Origin: Limnohabitans planktonicus II-D5
Lineage (GTDB): Bacteria > Pseudomonadota > Gammaproteobacteria > Burkholderiales > Burkholderiaceae_C
Reading direction: 5' to 3'
DNA length: 64,000 bases
Assembly (NCBI RefSeq): GCF_001270065.2
Contig: NZ_LFYT02000012.1
Span: forward strand, 48,593-112,592
Notes under the pieces: model-generated
Databases searched by the model: none
Told to the model about the DNA's origin: nothing
What the model saw: the letters and a program-made list of their open reading frames with translations, nothing else
Program-made: the position numbers and the translations under genes
In this document: piece by piece, positions 1 through 9,740 of the stretch
Layout: every line of letters begins with the position of its first letter
How positions within the stretch are numbered: the first letter of the stretch is position 1

Positions 1-796
1 CAAAGCGCATCACGCAGGTGGGACTGCCGTGCAGGCCCATTTTTTCTTCGATGCGGTCGCAGTGCACGCGGCTGCGTGAGCCGTCCGGGTAGAACTTGGG
101 GACCAGGAACAGCGACAGGCCTTTGGGGCCGGGCGGCGCGTCGGGCAAGCGGGCCAGCACCAAGTGCACGATGTTGTCGGTGAGGTCGTGCTCGCCACCC
201 GAGATGAAAATTTTGGTGCCGCTCACGGCGTACTTTCCATCGGGCAGGGGCACGGCGCGGGTAGCCGCCAGGCCCAGGTCAGAGCCTGCGTGCGGCTCGG
301 TCAGGCACATGGTGGCCAGCCATTCGCCGGTGGCCACTTTCTCTAAATATTGCGCTTTCAGTTCGTCGCTGGCGTGGTGCTTGATGCATTCGTATGCGCC
401 ATGCAGCAGGCCGGGGGCCATGGTCCAGCCGTGGTTGGCGGCCGACAGCATTTCGTAGAGCATGGCTTCGAGCACGCTGGGCAGGCCCTGACCGCCGTCT
501 TCGGCGCTGGCGGCCAAGGCGGGCCAGCCTGCTTGCCAAAACGCTTGGTAAGCGGCCTTGAAGCCCGGCGGCATGGTAACTGCGCCGTCTTTCCATTGGG
601 CACCGATTTCGTCGCCGTCGCGGTTGAGCGGGGCGATGACTTCGCCCACGAACTTGCCCGCTTCACCCAGCACCTGCTGCATCAAGTCCGAGTCCACCTC
701 GGCAAAGGCGGGAAGGGCTTGCAACTGGGCGGGTGCGTTCAAAACGCGGGACAACACAAACTGCATGTCCTCGGTGCGGGGCTGGTAGACGTTCAT
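1..796 (-). CDS. acyl-CoA dehydrogenase, N-terminal part (3' end outside window)
   Basis: FAD-dependent alpha,beta-oxidation of an acyl-CoA in the cytoplasm. About 265 residues are visible, read down from an ATG at 796. The FAD/substrate-loop motif CLTEPHAGSDLG lies at residues 164-175, followed by the usual beta-barrel stretch (VSGTKIFISGGEHDL). The N-terminus (MNVYQPRTEDMQFVL) and the spacing fit the larger DmdC/AcdA-like subgroup of about 600 residues, so more than half of the gene should lie left of the window. It is the last visible gene of the minus-strand catabolic run and sits about 80 bp after the Bug gene. In the hydroxycinnamate model it would oxidise a dihydro-acyl-CoA, but the substrate is inferred from context only. 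Confidence 0.85.
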   Translation of the reverse strand, partial: MNVYQPRTEDMQFVLSRVLNAPAQLQALPAFAEVDSDLMQQVLGEAGKFVGEVIAPLNRDGDEIGAQWKDGAVTMPPGFKAAYQAFWQAGWPALAASAEDGGQGLPSVLEAMLYEMLSAANHGWTMAPGLLHGAYECIKHHASDELKAQYLEKVATGEWLATMCLTEPHAGSDLGLAATRAVPLPDGKYAVSGTKIFISGGEHDLTDNIVHLVLARLPDAPPGPKGLSLFLVPKFYPDGSRSRVHCDRIEEKMGLHGSPTCVMRF

Positions 797-874
797 GGGT
801 TTCTTGGGCTCAAGGGAAAAAAATCCGGCGCTACCGTCGAGCAGCGCCGGACAAAACGATGTTGGTCAGCCGAA

Positions 875-1876
875 TCAGGAATCGACGCTGAAGCCAATGC
901 GCTTGATCAGGGGCCCCCAGCGCTCGAGTTCTACTTGCGAGCTCTTGAGCTGGTCAGCGGCCGTGCCACCAAATGGAATCAGGCCGACCACGGTCAAGGC
1001 GTCTTGCACGCCTTTGTCTTTGAGCGCAGCGTTGATCGCCGCATTGGCTGCTTGCACCACGTTGGCTGGGGTTTTGGCGGGGGCGTAAAAGCCAAACCAC
1101 TCTTCCACAGTCAACTCGGGGAAGCCTTGCTCGGCAAAAGTGGCCACATCGGGCACAAAAGGCGAACGGGCTTTGCCCGAGGTGGCCAAGATGCGCATCT
1201 TGCCGGCTTTGTGGTTGGCAATGAAATCGCCATGCGGGGTGAACATGCAAGCGATCTGGCCGCCGACCACATCGGTCACGCCGGGCACTGAGCCACGGTA
1301 GGGCACATGCTTGAACTCGAAGTTCTGGTTCAGACCGAGCAAAGCGCCAATGAAGTGGGGCGTGGAGCCTGCAGCAGGTGAGCCGTAGCTCGCTTGCGCG
1401 GGGTTGGCCTTGGCCCAGACGATGAAGTCTTTCACGTTCTTGACGCTGGCCGGCACCATGGGGCCAACGGCAAAACCGTGATGGATCATGGAGGCGGTGC
1501 CCACGGGTGTGAAGTCTTCAAAGGGCTTGTACTGCAGGTTTTTGAAAATGTGGGGATAAAGCGAGATGGCCGAGAACGGCGTCATGGCCAGCACCGAGCC
1601 GTCGGCTGGAGCACCTTTCAGCAGGTTCAGGGCAATTTGACCGCCTGCACCAGGCTTGCTGTCAATGATGCCGGCGTTCTTGCTGTAGGGCGTGCCGCCA
1701 AACTTCTCGGCCACACGGCGGGCGCAGATGTCGCCCGAGCTGCCGGGCGGGAAGCCGTAGAGCACTTTGACTTGCTCAATCGGCAGGCCACTTTGCGCCC
1801 AGGCTTGCTGGAACGCGGTGCTGCCCAAAATGGCGGCACCGATGGTGGATTGAATGAATTCTCGACGGTTGCTCAT
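875..1876 (-). CDS. Bug/TctC-family tripartite tricarboxylate transporter substrate-binding protein
   Basis: Periplasmic solute receptor, 333 residues, the normal family length. The N-terminus MSNRREFIQSTIGAAILG carries a twin-arginine pair and a hydrophobic stretch ending near AQS, so Tat or Sec export is likely. The family start of the mature protein (VKVLYGFPPGSSGDICAR) and the later GAGGQIALN stretch are present. The start at 1876 is supported by GAGGAGAC just upstream. No TctA or TctB gene accompanies it here, which is common in Comamonadaceae, where hundreds of orphan Bug genes exist. Its place among aromatic-acid CoA genes suggests an aromatic or other carboxylate ligand; that is inference. 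Confidence 0.9.
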   Translation of the reverse strand: MSNRREFIQSTIGAAILGSTAFQQAWAQSGLPIEQVKVLYGFPPGSSGDICARRVAEKFGGTPYSKNAGIIDSKPGAGGQIALNLLKGAPADGSVLAMTPFSAISLYPHIFKNLQYKPFEDFTPVGTASMIHHGFAVGPMVPASVKNVKDFIVWAKANPAQASYGSPAAGSTPHFIGALLGLNQNFEFKHVPYRGSVPGVTDVVGGQIACMFTPHGDFIANHKAGKMRILATSGKARSPFVPDVATFAEQGFPELTVEEWFGFYAPAKTPANVVQAANAAINAALKDKGVQDALTVVGLIPFGGTAADQLKSSQVELERWGPLIKRIGFSVDS

Positions 1877-1939
1877 GCTTGTCTCCTCGGAGGGGTGGTT
1901 GGAAAACTCAGGTTAGGGGAAAACAGGAAATCACACAAA

Positions 1940-2356
1940 TCAGCTGCACAAAGTGCGGATGTCATCGGGCACCGCAATGGCTTTGATCCGGTCGGGGTCT
2001 TCGGGGTGTTTGATACAAAAGGCGCGCACTTCGGTGCCCTCGCATAGCACCATATCTCCACGCATCACAACGTGTTTGTGTACAAACACTTTCTCGCGCC
2101 ACTCCTGCACGCTGGTGTGCACTTGAATGCTTTCTCCATAGGTGGCCGGGCGTATGAACTTGGTGTTGATCTCCAACAGCGGCGTGCCGATGATGCCGCG
2201 CGTCTTGACCAGTTCGCGCCAAGGCGGGATGCCGCACTTCATGAAGAAGTTCAGCGATGACGCGTCCATCCATTTGGAGAAATTGGGGAAGAACACGATG
2301 CCTGCGGGGTCGCAGTCACCGAACATCACTTGCACTTCGTAGATGACGGTTTTCAT
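1940..2356 (-). CDS. acyl-CoA thioesterase, 4-hydroxybenzoyl-CoA thioesterase family
   Basis: Hotdog-fold thioesterase of 138 residues, hydrolysing an acyl-CoA in the cytoplasm. The motif FGDCDPAGIVFFPNF (residues 12-26) matches the active-site segment of the Pseudomonas 4-hydroxybenzoyl-CoA thioesterase; Asp16 corresponds to its catalytic Asp17. The length is typical. It lies between the SDR and Bug genes of the same minus-strand run. If the pathway is the beta-oxidative route from feruloyl- or coumaroyl-CoA, this enzyme would release the aromatic acid from the shortened aroyl-CoA. The family is clear and the substrate is inferred. Confidence 0.9.
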   Translation of the reverse strand: MKTVIYEVQVMFGDCDPAGIVFFPNFSKWMDASSLNFFMKCGIPPWRELVKTRGIIGTPLLEINTKFIRPATYGESIQVHTSVQEWREKVFVHKHVVMRGDMVLCEGTEVRAFCIKHPEDPDRIKAIAVPDDIRTLCS

Positions 2357-2371
2357 GGGATATTTCGTTAA

Positions 2372-2468
2372 GCGTTTGGCGTTGAGCGTTTGGCGTTTGG
2401 CGTTTGGCGTTTGGCGTTTGGCGTTGAGCGTTCAGCGTTGCGCGGTTTTTCACGCTCAACGCTCAACG
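2372..2468. repeat. degenerate heptamer repeat, inverted arrangement (copy 1)
   Basis: About ten tandem 7-bp units of GCGTTTG / GCGTTGA are followed by inverted units (CACGCTCAACGCTCAACG), so the transcript could fold into a hairpin. It fills the gap between the thioesterase and SDR genes. A longer relative lies at 6626-6781. Confidence 0.85.
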
Positions 2469-2472
2469 GGCG

Positions 2473-3237
2473 TCAGCGGGGTGCCATGCGCAATGCGCCA
2501 TCGAGGCGAATGACTTCGCCGTTCAGGTGGTCGTTGTGCACGATGTGGCAGGCCAGTTCGGCAAATTCGCTGGGCTTGCCCAGGCGCGCTGGGAAGGGGA
2601 TGCTGGCGGCCAGCGATTGCTGAATAGGCTCGGGCAAGCTGGCCAAGAGCGGTGTCTTGAACAGGCCGGGTGCGATGGTGCACACGCGGATGCCGTGTTG
2701 CGCCAAGTCGCGGGCCATGGGCAGCGTCATGCCCACCACACCGGCTTTGGAGGCGCTGTAGGCCTGCTGGCCCACTTGGCCGTCAAAGGCGGCAACAGAG
2801 GCGGTGAAGACCATCACGCCACGCGCACCGTCCTCCATGGGGTCGAGTTGGGCGCAGGCCTCGGCAAACAGGCGCGCCGCGTTGTAGGTGCCGATCAGGT
2901 TGACGTTGATCACTTTGGCAAACTCGTCCAGCGGCGCGGCTTTGCCGTCTTTGCCGACCACGCGCTTGGCGGTGCCGATGCCTGCGATCTGCATCAAGAT
3001 GCGGGCGGGGCCGTGGGCTGCGGCGGCTGTCTGGATGGCTTGCGTCATGCTGTCTGCATCGCTCACATTGCAGTGCACCGCAACACCGCCAATCTCTGCG
3101 GCCACGCGCTCGGCGTTGGTCATGTTGAGGTCGAGCACCGTGACCTTGGCACCCAGGCGGGCCAGTTCGCGGGCCGTGGCCTCACCCAAACCAGAGCCAC
3201 CGCCGGTGACCAATGCTGCTTGTCCTTGAATGTTCAT
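2473..3237 (-). CDS. short-chain dehydrogenase, 3-hydroxyacyl-CoA dehydrogenase type
   Basis: NAD(P)-dependent oxidoreductase of 254 residues. The cofactor loop TGGGSGLG is at 11-18, the NAG-like position reads IAGIG at 84-88, and the catalytic residues are Ser147, Tyr160 and Lys164 (YSASK). The overall pattern resembles the HSD17B10 / 3-hydroxy-2-methylbutyryl-CoA dehydrogenase group, including the ending [12 protein letters not shown]. Next to a crotonase and a thiolase it can supply the 3-hydroxyacyl-CoA dehydrogenase step of a beta-oxidation cycle. The downstream gap to the thioesterase gene is occupied by the heptamer repeat; the upstream gap holds REP-like palindromes. Confidence 0.9.
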   Translation of the reverse strand: MNIQGQAALVTGGGSGLGEATARELARLGAKVTVLDLNMTNAERVAAEIGGVAVHCNVSDADSMTQAIQTAAAAHGPARILMQIAGIGTAKRVVGKDGKAAPLDEFAKVINVNLIGTYNAARLFAEACAQLDPMEDGARGVMVFTASVAAFDGQVGQQAYSASKAGVVGMTLPMARDLAQHGIRVCTIAPGLFKTPLLASLPEPIQQSLAASIPFPARLGKPSEFAELACHIVHNDHLNGEVIRLDGALRMAPR

Positions 3238-3252
3238 GTTGAGACCTTTCTG

Positions 3253-3412
3253 TTGTAGGTCGGCCCTTCAGGTCCGACGTTTCGGGTGCATGACGGGGCT
3301 GAAGCCGCCGACCTTCGGGTTCTTGGAATTTGTATTGATGTAGGTCGGTGGCTTCAGCCCCGACAAATGCCCGCAGACCGCAAACATGTCGGGGCTAAAG
3401 CCACCGACCTAC
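3253..3412. repeat. REP-like palindromic repeats
   Basis: Two diverged copies lie in the SDR-thiolase gap. The clearest pair has 25-nt arms at 3340-3364 and 3388-3412, beginning GTAGGTCGGTGGCTT and ending AAGCCACCGACCTAC, with one mismatch. The ends GTAGGTCGG / CCGACCTAC are shared with the 104-bp array at 32-33 kb. Confidence 0.85.
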
Positions 3413-3421
3413 AAAATCAGT

Positions 3422-4672
3422 TCATGCGCTTTCAGGGTTTTCGATCAACAGCGCAATGCCTTGCCCACCACCGACACAGGCGCTGGAGATGCCGTAGCGC
3501 AAACCGCTGCGTTGCAACTCACGCGCCAGCGTGATGGTCAGGCGCACGCCTGTGGCGGCCAGGGGGTGACCGAGCGCGATCGCGCCGCCGTTGACGTTGA
3601 GCTTGGACAGATCGAGTCCCAACTCTTTGGCTACGGCCAGGGTTTGCGCGCCTTGCGCTTCGTTGATTTCGAAGCGGCCAATGTCCGACAGCTTCAGTCC
3701 CGTGCGCTCGAGCAGCAAACGAATGGCCGGGGCAGGGCCGATGCCCATGATCTCGGGCGGTACGCCCACGGCCGCAGCGGCCACCACACGGGCCATCGGT
3801 TTTTTGCCTTGGGCTTTCGCATAGGTGCCAGACGTGACCACGCAGGCAGCCGCCGCATCGACCAGGGCAGAGCTGTTGCCACCGGTCTGCACGCCGCCTT
3901 CGTACACGGGCCTGAGTTTGCCCAGCACCTCGGCTGGCGAGATGCGCGGGTGCGTGTCGGTGCTGACCTCGGTCACTTTGCCTTGCAGCTTGATGCCCCG
4001 GGAAACGTAGCCTTCCAGCTCGAACTTTTCGGTAACCACCGGCACGATCTCGCCCGCATGAAAACCTTCTGCTTGCGCGGCCACCGCTTTGGCAAAGGAG
4101 TCGGACGCGAACTGGTCCACCTCTTCGCGGGTGATGCTGTATTTTTTGGCCAGGTTCTCGGCCGTCTGGATCATGTTGATGCCTGCAGCCGGGTCTTTCA
4201 GGGCTTCCCACATGAAGTCCTTGAAGCCCACGGGCGCGCCGAGCTTGAAGCCGGTGCGGTGGTCAAAGGCGGCAATCGGGTTGCGCGTCATGCTCTCGGT
4301 GCCAACCACCAGCGCGGCCTCGCACACACCCGCTTCGATCTGCTCGCCGGCCTGGCGAAACAACTCAAAGCCGGTGCCGCAAATGCGTTGCACCATGATG
4401 GCGGGCACCTCTTGCGGCACACCGGCGTACAGGCCGATGTGGCGCGGCAGTACAAACTGGTCAAAGTCGCCGGGGGCCATGTTGCCGGTGATGACCGAGC
4501 CGATCTCGCTGGCCGCTATGCCTGCGCGCTTGAGTGCTTCACGAGCGGCCTTGATACCCAGGTCGGTGGGCGAGATGTGGCCGAGTGATCCGCAGTAATC
4601 GACCATGGGCGTGCGCACGCCGTCGTGCATCCACACATCTGCAAACGCGTTGAAAAATCCTTTGGAAGCCAT
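3422..4672 (-). CDS. acetyl-CoA acetyltransferase / thiolase
   Basis: Thiolase of 416 residues that cleaves a 3-ketoacyl-CoA with CoA, or condenses two acetyl-CoA. The nucleophile Cys98 is in QRICGTGFE, His369 in GGAIALGHP, and the second active Cys399 in SSACVGGGQG near the C-terminus, all in the family order. It carries a 17-residue N-terminal extension before VRTPMVDY. In this run it would release acetyl-CoA from the shortened side chain. The ATG at 4672 is taken as the start; the upstream gap contains a 59-bp palindrome. Confidence 0.93.
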   Translation of the reverse strand: MASKGFFNAFADVWMHDGVRTPMVDYCGSLGHISPTDLGIKAAREALKRAGIAASEIGSVITGNMAPGDFDQFVLPRHIGLYAGVPQEVPAIMVQRICGTGFELFRQAGEQIEAGVCEAALVVGTESMTRNPIAAFDHRTGFKLGAPVGFKDFMWEALKDPAAGINMIQTAENLAKKYSITREEVDQFASDSFAKAVAAQAEGFHAGEIVPVVTEKFELEGYVSRGIKLQGKVTEVSTDTHPRISPAEVLGKLRPVYEGGVQTGGNSSALVDAAAACVVTSGTYAKAQGKKPMARVVAAAAVGVPPEIMGIGPAPAIRLLLERTGLKLSDIGRFEINEAQGAQTLAVAKELGLDLSKLNVNGGAIALGHPLAATGVRLTITLARELQRSGLRYGISSACVGGGQGIALLIENPESA

Positions 4673-4693
4673 TTTTTCTTCTTTCTGTTTTTG

Positions 4694-4752
4694 GTAGGAA
4701 CTTGCCCTGCAAGCGATGCTGGAGGGCTATCGCTTGCAGGGCAAGCTCCTAC
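4694..4752. repeat. 59-bp hairpin (REP-like)
   Basis: Two 24-nt arms, 4694-4717 and 4729-4752, starting GTAGGAACTTGCCCTGC and ending GCAGGGCAAGCTCCTAC, with one mismatch and an 11-nt loop. It lies between the ligase and thiolase genes. There is no T-tract, so a repeat or mRNA-stabilising structure is more likely than a terminator. Confidence 0.8.
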
Positions 4753-4759
4753 ATGAAAT

Positions 4760-6610
4760 TCATTGGGGTTTGACGATGTCATGCAGCGTGTCGGCATGCA
4801 AGGCCGCCACGGTGTCGGCGCGGTGGGTCAGCACCGAGCGTTGGTTGATCGAGCCTTTGTCGGTGATCTCGCCTTTGTCAATGGTGGGCGGCTCGCTGAG
4901 CAAACACAGGCGGGCAATGCGGTTGGCGCTGCCGGTGCTGGTTTGGGCCAGGGTGTTGACGATGTCCTGGAACTTGGCCAGCACCGGGGCCGAGGCCAGC
5001 ACGTCGGCCAGGGGCGCATCAGCAGGCAAACCGCTCAAAGCACGCACCGCCGGTGTCGGAAAAATCATGGCACCGACTTCTTTCAGGTTGATGCCAGTCA
5101 GCACTGCGTCCTGAATGAAGGGGGCTCCCGCTGCGATGATTTTGGCCCGCAGCGGGCCCACGCTGACAAAGGTGCCGGTGGCCAGTTTGAAGTCTTCGGC
5201 AATGCGGCCGTCGAATTTCAGGCCCAGGTGCACATCGGTCTCGTCGATCCATTGGACCGCGTCGCCGGTCTTGAAAAAGCCTTCTTCGTCAAACGCACTG
5301 GCGGTTTCTTCTGGGTTGCGCCAGTAGCCGGGCGTGATGTTGGGGCCGCGGTAGCGCACCTCGGTTTTGCCTTGCATGTTCACCAGCTTGAGTTCCAGGC
5401 CGGGGGTGGGCACGCCCAGGTCGCCCGCTTGCACAAAGGGGTTGGTCACAAAAATACCGAAGGGACCAGACTCAGTCATGCCCAGGCCCGTGCCCATGAC
5501 GATGCGCTCGCCCACTTCACGCTCCTGGCTGGCATACAGACTGTCCCAAATCGGTTGGGCCAATGCGGCTCCGGCGTAAAAGAACATCTGCACGCGCGAC
5601 AGCAGCGTTTTGCGCAGCTGGTCGTCGGTTTGCATGGCGTGGGCGATCGCTTCAAAACCGGTGGGCACGTTGAAGTAGACGGTGGGCGCGATTTCACGCA
5701 GGTTGCGCAAGGTCTCGTGCATGAGCGCTGGCGTGGGCTTGCCGTCGTCGATGTACAGCGTGCCGCCGTGGAACACGGTCATGCCAAAGTTGTGGTTGCC
5801 GCCGAAGGTGTGGTTCCACGGCAGCCAGTCGACCAGCACCAGTTCTTGCTCGGCCAGCACGGGCATGGACTGGGCCATTTGTTGCTGGTTGGCACACCAC
5901 AGGCGGTTGGTGTTGATGACGGCTTTGGGCAGCTTGGTGGAGCCGCTGGTGAACAAAAACTTGGCAATGGTGTCGGGGCCGGTGGCGGCCATGGCCGCAT
6001 CCACCGCGGGTGTGGCGGGCTGTGAACACAGGCTCTCAAAGGCCGTGACACTTCGGCCGGGCACATCACCCTCGACCATCACGACTTCCATGTCGTCGCT
6101 CACCGTGGCGGCAATGGCTTTGGCATAGCGAGCGTCTGAGGCGAACACCATTCCAGGCGTGACGGTGCTCAGCACATGCTTGAGCTTGTCATAGTCCACG
6201 CTGACCAAGGAATAGGGGGGCGAGGTGGGCACGTAGGGCACGCCGGCCACGAGACAACCCAAAGCCAGTAAGGCATGTTCCAGGCTGTTTTCGCTCAGGA
6301 TGACAACGGGGCGCTCAGCGTTCAGGCCGCGGTCGATCAGGCCTTGCGCAATGTTGCGCGCTGTTTGCCAGGCCTGGGCATAGCTGATGTGTTGCCAGTC
6401 ACCCAAAGTGCCATCGGCTTGCTGGATGCGGCGCGCCATGAAGCTGTGCTCGGGCTTGACCTGCGCCCAATGCTGCAGGCGGTCGGTCAGGCGGTCCGGA
6501 AAGGCCTGCAGGTCCTGGTCGGCTTGTAGGTAACGCGTGCCGTCTGTACCGTTGCGCAGGTTGACACGGGTCACGCCGAATTTGAGCGGACGAAATTGGG
6601 GGGCGGTCAT
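4760..6610 (-). CDS. fcs: feruloyl-CoA synthase-like AMP-forming acyl-CoA ligase
   Basis: ANL-superfamily ligase of 616 residues, activating an aromatic carboxylate to its CoA thioester through an acyl-AMP. The P-loop TSGSTKLPKAVINT (from residue 221) followed by RLWCANQQQM is characteristic of the feruloyl-CoA synthase subgroup. Later motifs include MTESGPFGIF, YRGPNITPGYW and KTGDAVQW. The start at 6610 is chosen because GGAGACC precedes it; an in-frame extension to 6766 would only translate the heptamer repeat. It is the committing enzyme of the cluster. Specificity (ferulate, coumarate, caffeate) cannot be read from the sequence. Confidence 0.85.
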   Translation of the reverse strand: MTAPQFRPLKFGVTRVNLRNGTDGTRYLQADQDLQAFPDRLTDRLQHWAQVKPEHSFMARRIQQADGTLGDWQHISYAQAWQTARNIAQGLIDRGLNAERPVVILSENSLEHALLALGCLVAGVPYVPTSPPYSLVSVDYDKLKHVLSTVTPGMVFASDARYAKAIAATVSDDMEVVMVEGDVPGRSVTAFESLCSQPATPAVDAAMAATGPDTIAKFLFTSGSTKLPKAVINTNRLWCANQQQMAQSMPVLAEQELVLVDWLPWNHTFGGNHNFGMTVFHGGTLYIDDGKPTPALMHETLRNLREIAPTVYFNVPTGFEAIAHAMQTDDQLRKTLLSRVQMFFYAGAALAQPIWDSLYASQEREVGERIVMGTGLGMTESGPFGIFVTNPFVQAGDLGVPTPGLELKLVNMQGKTEVRYRGPNITPGYWRNPEETASAFDEEGFFKTGDAVQWIDETDVHLGLKFDGRIAEDFKLATGTFVSVGPLRAKIIAAGAPFIQDAVLTGINLKEVGAMIFPTPAVRALSGLPADAPLADVLASAPVLAKFQDIVNTLAQTSTGSANRIARLCLLSEPPTIDKGEITDKGSINQRSVLTHRADTVAALHADTLHDIVKPQ

Positions 6611-6625
6611 GGGGTCTCCGGTTTT

Positions 6626-6781
6626 GGCGTTTTGCGTTGAGCGTTTGGCGTTGAGCGTTGAGCGTGTTGGGTTCAGGGGTCGGTTTTCGGGTTTCGGGTT
6701 TCGGGGTCGTCGCTCAACGCTAAACGCACTTCGCAAATCGCTCAACGCCAAACGCTCAACGCTCAACGCTCAACGCTCAAC
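6626..6781. repeat. heptamer repeat, large inverted array (copy 2)
   Basis: The left half has GCGTTTG / GCGTTGA units, the middle is a TTTCGGG triplet-like run, and the right half has the inverse TCAACGC units. The whole can fold back on itself. It occupies the crotonase-ligase gap and is related to 2372-2468. Confidence 0.85.
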
Positions 6782-6791
6782 CAAAAAACAC

Positions 6792-7598
6792 TCAACCCTT
6801 CTGCACCTTGGCGGCCTTGCCCTCCAGGAAGGCACGCACACGGGCTTTGGCTTCCGGGGCGGCTTGGGCGATTGAGGCCATCAGGGCTTCGGTGAACAGG
6901 CCATGGTCAGCCGGTTGTTCGGCAATGCGCGGCATGGCGTGTGTGAGGGCAAAGTTGGTCAGTGGGGCATTGGTGGCAATGCGGGTGGCCAACTCGATGG
7001 CCTTGGCCAATGCAGTACCCGTGGGCACGAGGTATTGCGCCAAACCCACGCGCTCACCGTCTTGCGCGTTGTACACGCGGCCCGTGAGCATCATGTCGAT
7101 CATGCGGGCTGTGCCAATCAACTTGGGCACGCGCACCGAGCCGCCGCCACCGACAAAGATGCCGCGTGTGCCTTCGGGCAGCGCGTAAAAAGTGCTCTCA
7201 TCGGCCACGCGGATGTGGCTGGCGCTGGCCAGTTCCAGGCCACCACCCACCACAGCACCATGCAAAGCGGCCACCACGGGCACCCGGCCTTGCTCAACGG
7301 CGTTCAAGGCCACATGCCAGCTGCGTGAGTGGTGAATGCCTTCGCCCGCATCGCGCTCTTTCAATTCAGACAAATCCAGACCGGCACAAAAGTGGTCGCC
7401 CTCGCCATGGATCACGGCGGCCCCCGCTTCTGGCGGCAGGTTTTGAAACACATCACGCAGGGCTTCGATCAGGGCGTCGTTCAGGGCGTTGCGCTTGGCA
7501 GGGCGGCACAGGCGCACCACCGCGACGGACCCTTTCATGTCCAGCGCAACACCGTTGGCGGCTGCGCGTTCGAGGATCGGGTGGCTGTTGTGTGTCAT
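6792..7598 (-). CDS. enoyl-CoA hydratase/isomerase family protein (crotonase)
   Basis: Crotonase of 268 residues. The oxyanion-hole segments FCAGLDLSE (70-78) and VVGGGLELASA (116-126) are present. Glu122 and Glu142 (in PEGTRG) match the two catalytic glutamates of classical enoyl-CoA hydratases. The N-terminus does not resemble the Ech feruloyl-CoA hydratase/lyase, so the classical hydration step is favoured over retro-aldol cleavage. It appears to be the first gene of the minus-strand catabolic run, with a possible operator about 40 bp upstream. The exact substrate is not determined. Confidence 0.88.
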   Translation of the reverse strand: MTHNSHPILERAAANGVALDMKGSVAVVRLCRPAKRNALNDALIEALRDVFQNLPPEAGAAVIHGEGDHFCAGLDLSELKERDAGEGIHHSRSWHVALNAVEQGRVPVVAALHGAVVGGGLELASASHIRVADESTFYALPEGTRGIFVGGGGSVRVPKLIGTARMIDMMLTGRVYNAQDGERVGLAQYLVPTGTALAKAIELATRIATNAPLTNFALTHAMPRIAEQPADHGLFTEALMASIAQAAPEAKARVRAFLEGKAAKVQKG

Positions 7599-7638
7599 CG
7601 CAAGGGGCTTTCAGCAGACTTGACCCATGGGGCAAGAA

Positions 7639-7655
7639 GGTTATTACTCATAACC
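7639..7655. promoter_or_regulatory. candidate operator upstream of the crotonase run
   Basis: Perfect inverted repeat GGTTAT-N5-ATAACC, 41 bp upstream of the crotonase start. Its size and form suit a MarR- or TetR-type dimer. Hydroxycinnamate clusters are often controlled by MarR repressors (HcaR/CouR), but no such gene is visible in this window. Confidence 0.4.
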
Positions 7656-8040
7656 ATATTGTGATCAGCGCTTGACGATTTACTGCTTGGTGTTTTCCCT
7701 AGACTCCTTGTCTACACAAGGCGTATGCCCAGCCCTTTACAGAAGTCATGCCCTCGGGACACTGCGATGGGAGGGTGATAGGCGGTGATCTCAACCGGTG
7801 TTGTGGTCTGGCAGGTGATGTTTGTTGTGGCAGCGATCACTCACTCATCAGGCCCGAGGGTTGGTGATTTGATGCTGCTGGGTTCCGCCCAGAGGTGATG
7901 CTTGGCATCCTTGAGGGTCATGCGGTGCGCCTGCTGGCGCTGGACAAGGCCGGCTGAGAATCGTCTGGCTTTGCGAGTCTGCCTGCAAGGAGAGGGGTGA
8001 TTTTTCGCAGCTTGGGGGTCGAAGACCCCGACAATTTGAC
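7656..8040. other. intergenic stretch without a recognised gene
   Basis: Short open frames occur, but none shows family motifs or a convincing ribosome site. GTCGAAGACCCCGACA at about 8018-8033 matches the core of the 104-bp repeat unit found at 32-33 kb and is probably a relic of that repeat. Confidence 0.5.
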
Positions 8041-8077
8041 CCATGAAAAAACCCGCAAGAAGCGGGTTTTTTCATGG
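8041..8077. terminator. bidirectional-looking intrinsic terminator after gltA
   Basis: Perfect 16-bp stem (arms 8041-8056 and 8062-8077, loop AAGAA) with ACCCGC / GCGGGT at its centre and A-tract / T-tract flanks. It lies 14 bp beyond the gltA stop. Confidence 0.9.
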
Positions 8078-8090
8078 GGGTGTCAAACGA

Positions 8091-9389
<1,299 letters not shown>

Positions 9390-9431
9390 GGTGGGTTTCC
9401 TCAAAATATCCAGGTATGAACCGTTTCAGGC

Positions 9432-9740
9432 TCACGCTCTCAGCATGTCCAGGACTTCGCACACCTCTTCGGTGTTGATCTCGGGCTGTAGCGCCTTACG
9501 GCGCAACAGCAAGTCCATGAGATCGTTGTCTGACAGGTCCATCAGCACATACATGCCCCGGGCCTGGCCAACCGTCAACTTGTCTGCATGACGGTTGAAG
9601 AAGCGCTCGATGAACAAATCGTTCTCGAGCAGCCCGCGCCTGCTGCGCCAGCGCAGCTTGCTCAGGGACCGCTCGCTCAAAGGGGCGAGGCGGTCAGCGC
9701 CAAGCAGGGACGCGTCTTCCAGGATCGGGGTAACAGTCAT
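9432..9740 (-). CDS. sdhE: succinate dehydrogenase flavinylation factor SdhE
   Basis: Small assembly factor of 102 residues that promotes covalent FAD attachment to SdhA. The hallmark RGxxE motif is RGLLE at 35-39, followed by NDLFIERFF and the helical C-terminal part LMDLSDNDLMDLL. The start codon overlaps the sdhB stop by one base (TGATG), so translational coupling is likely. Position between sdhB and gltA is typical of Burkholderiales. Confidence 0.93.
   Translation of the reverse strand: MTVTPILEDASLLGADRLAPLSERSLSKLRWRSRRGLLENDLFIERFFNRHADKLTVGQARGMYVLMDLSDNDLMDLLLRRKALQPEINTEEVCEVLDMLRA

Noticed and set aside
6611..6766. N-terminal extension of the feruloyl-CoA synthase-like protein
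   Set aside because: It only translates the heptamer repeat; a good ribosome site marks the ATG at 6610.
7841..8075. Two minus-strand ORFs between gltA and the crotonase gene
   Set aside because: One runs through the strong terminator at 8041-8077, the other starts just before it; no motifs.
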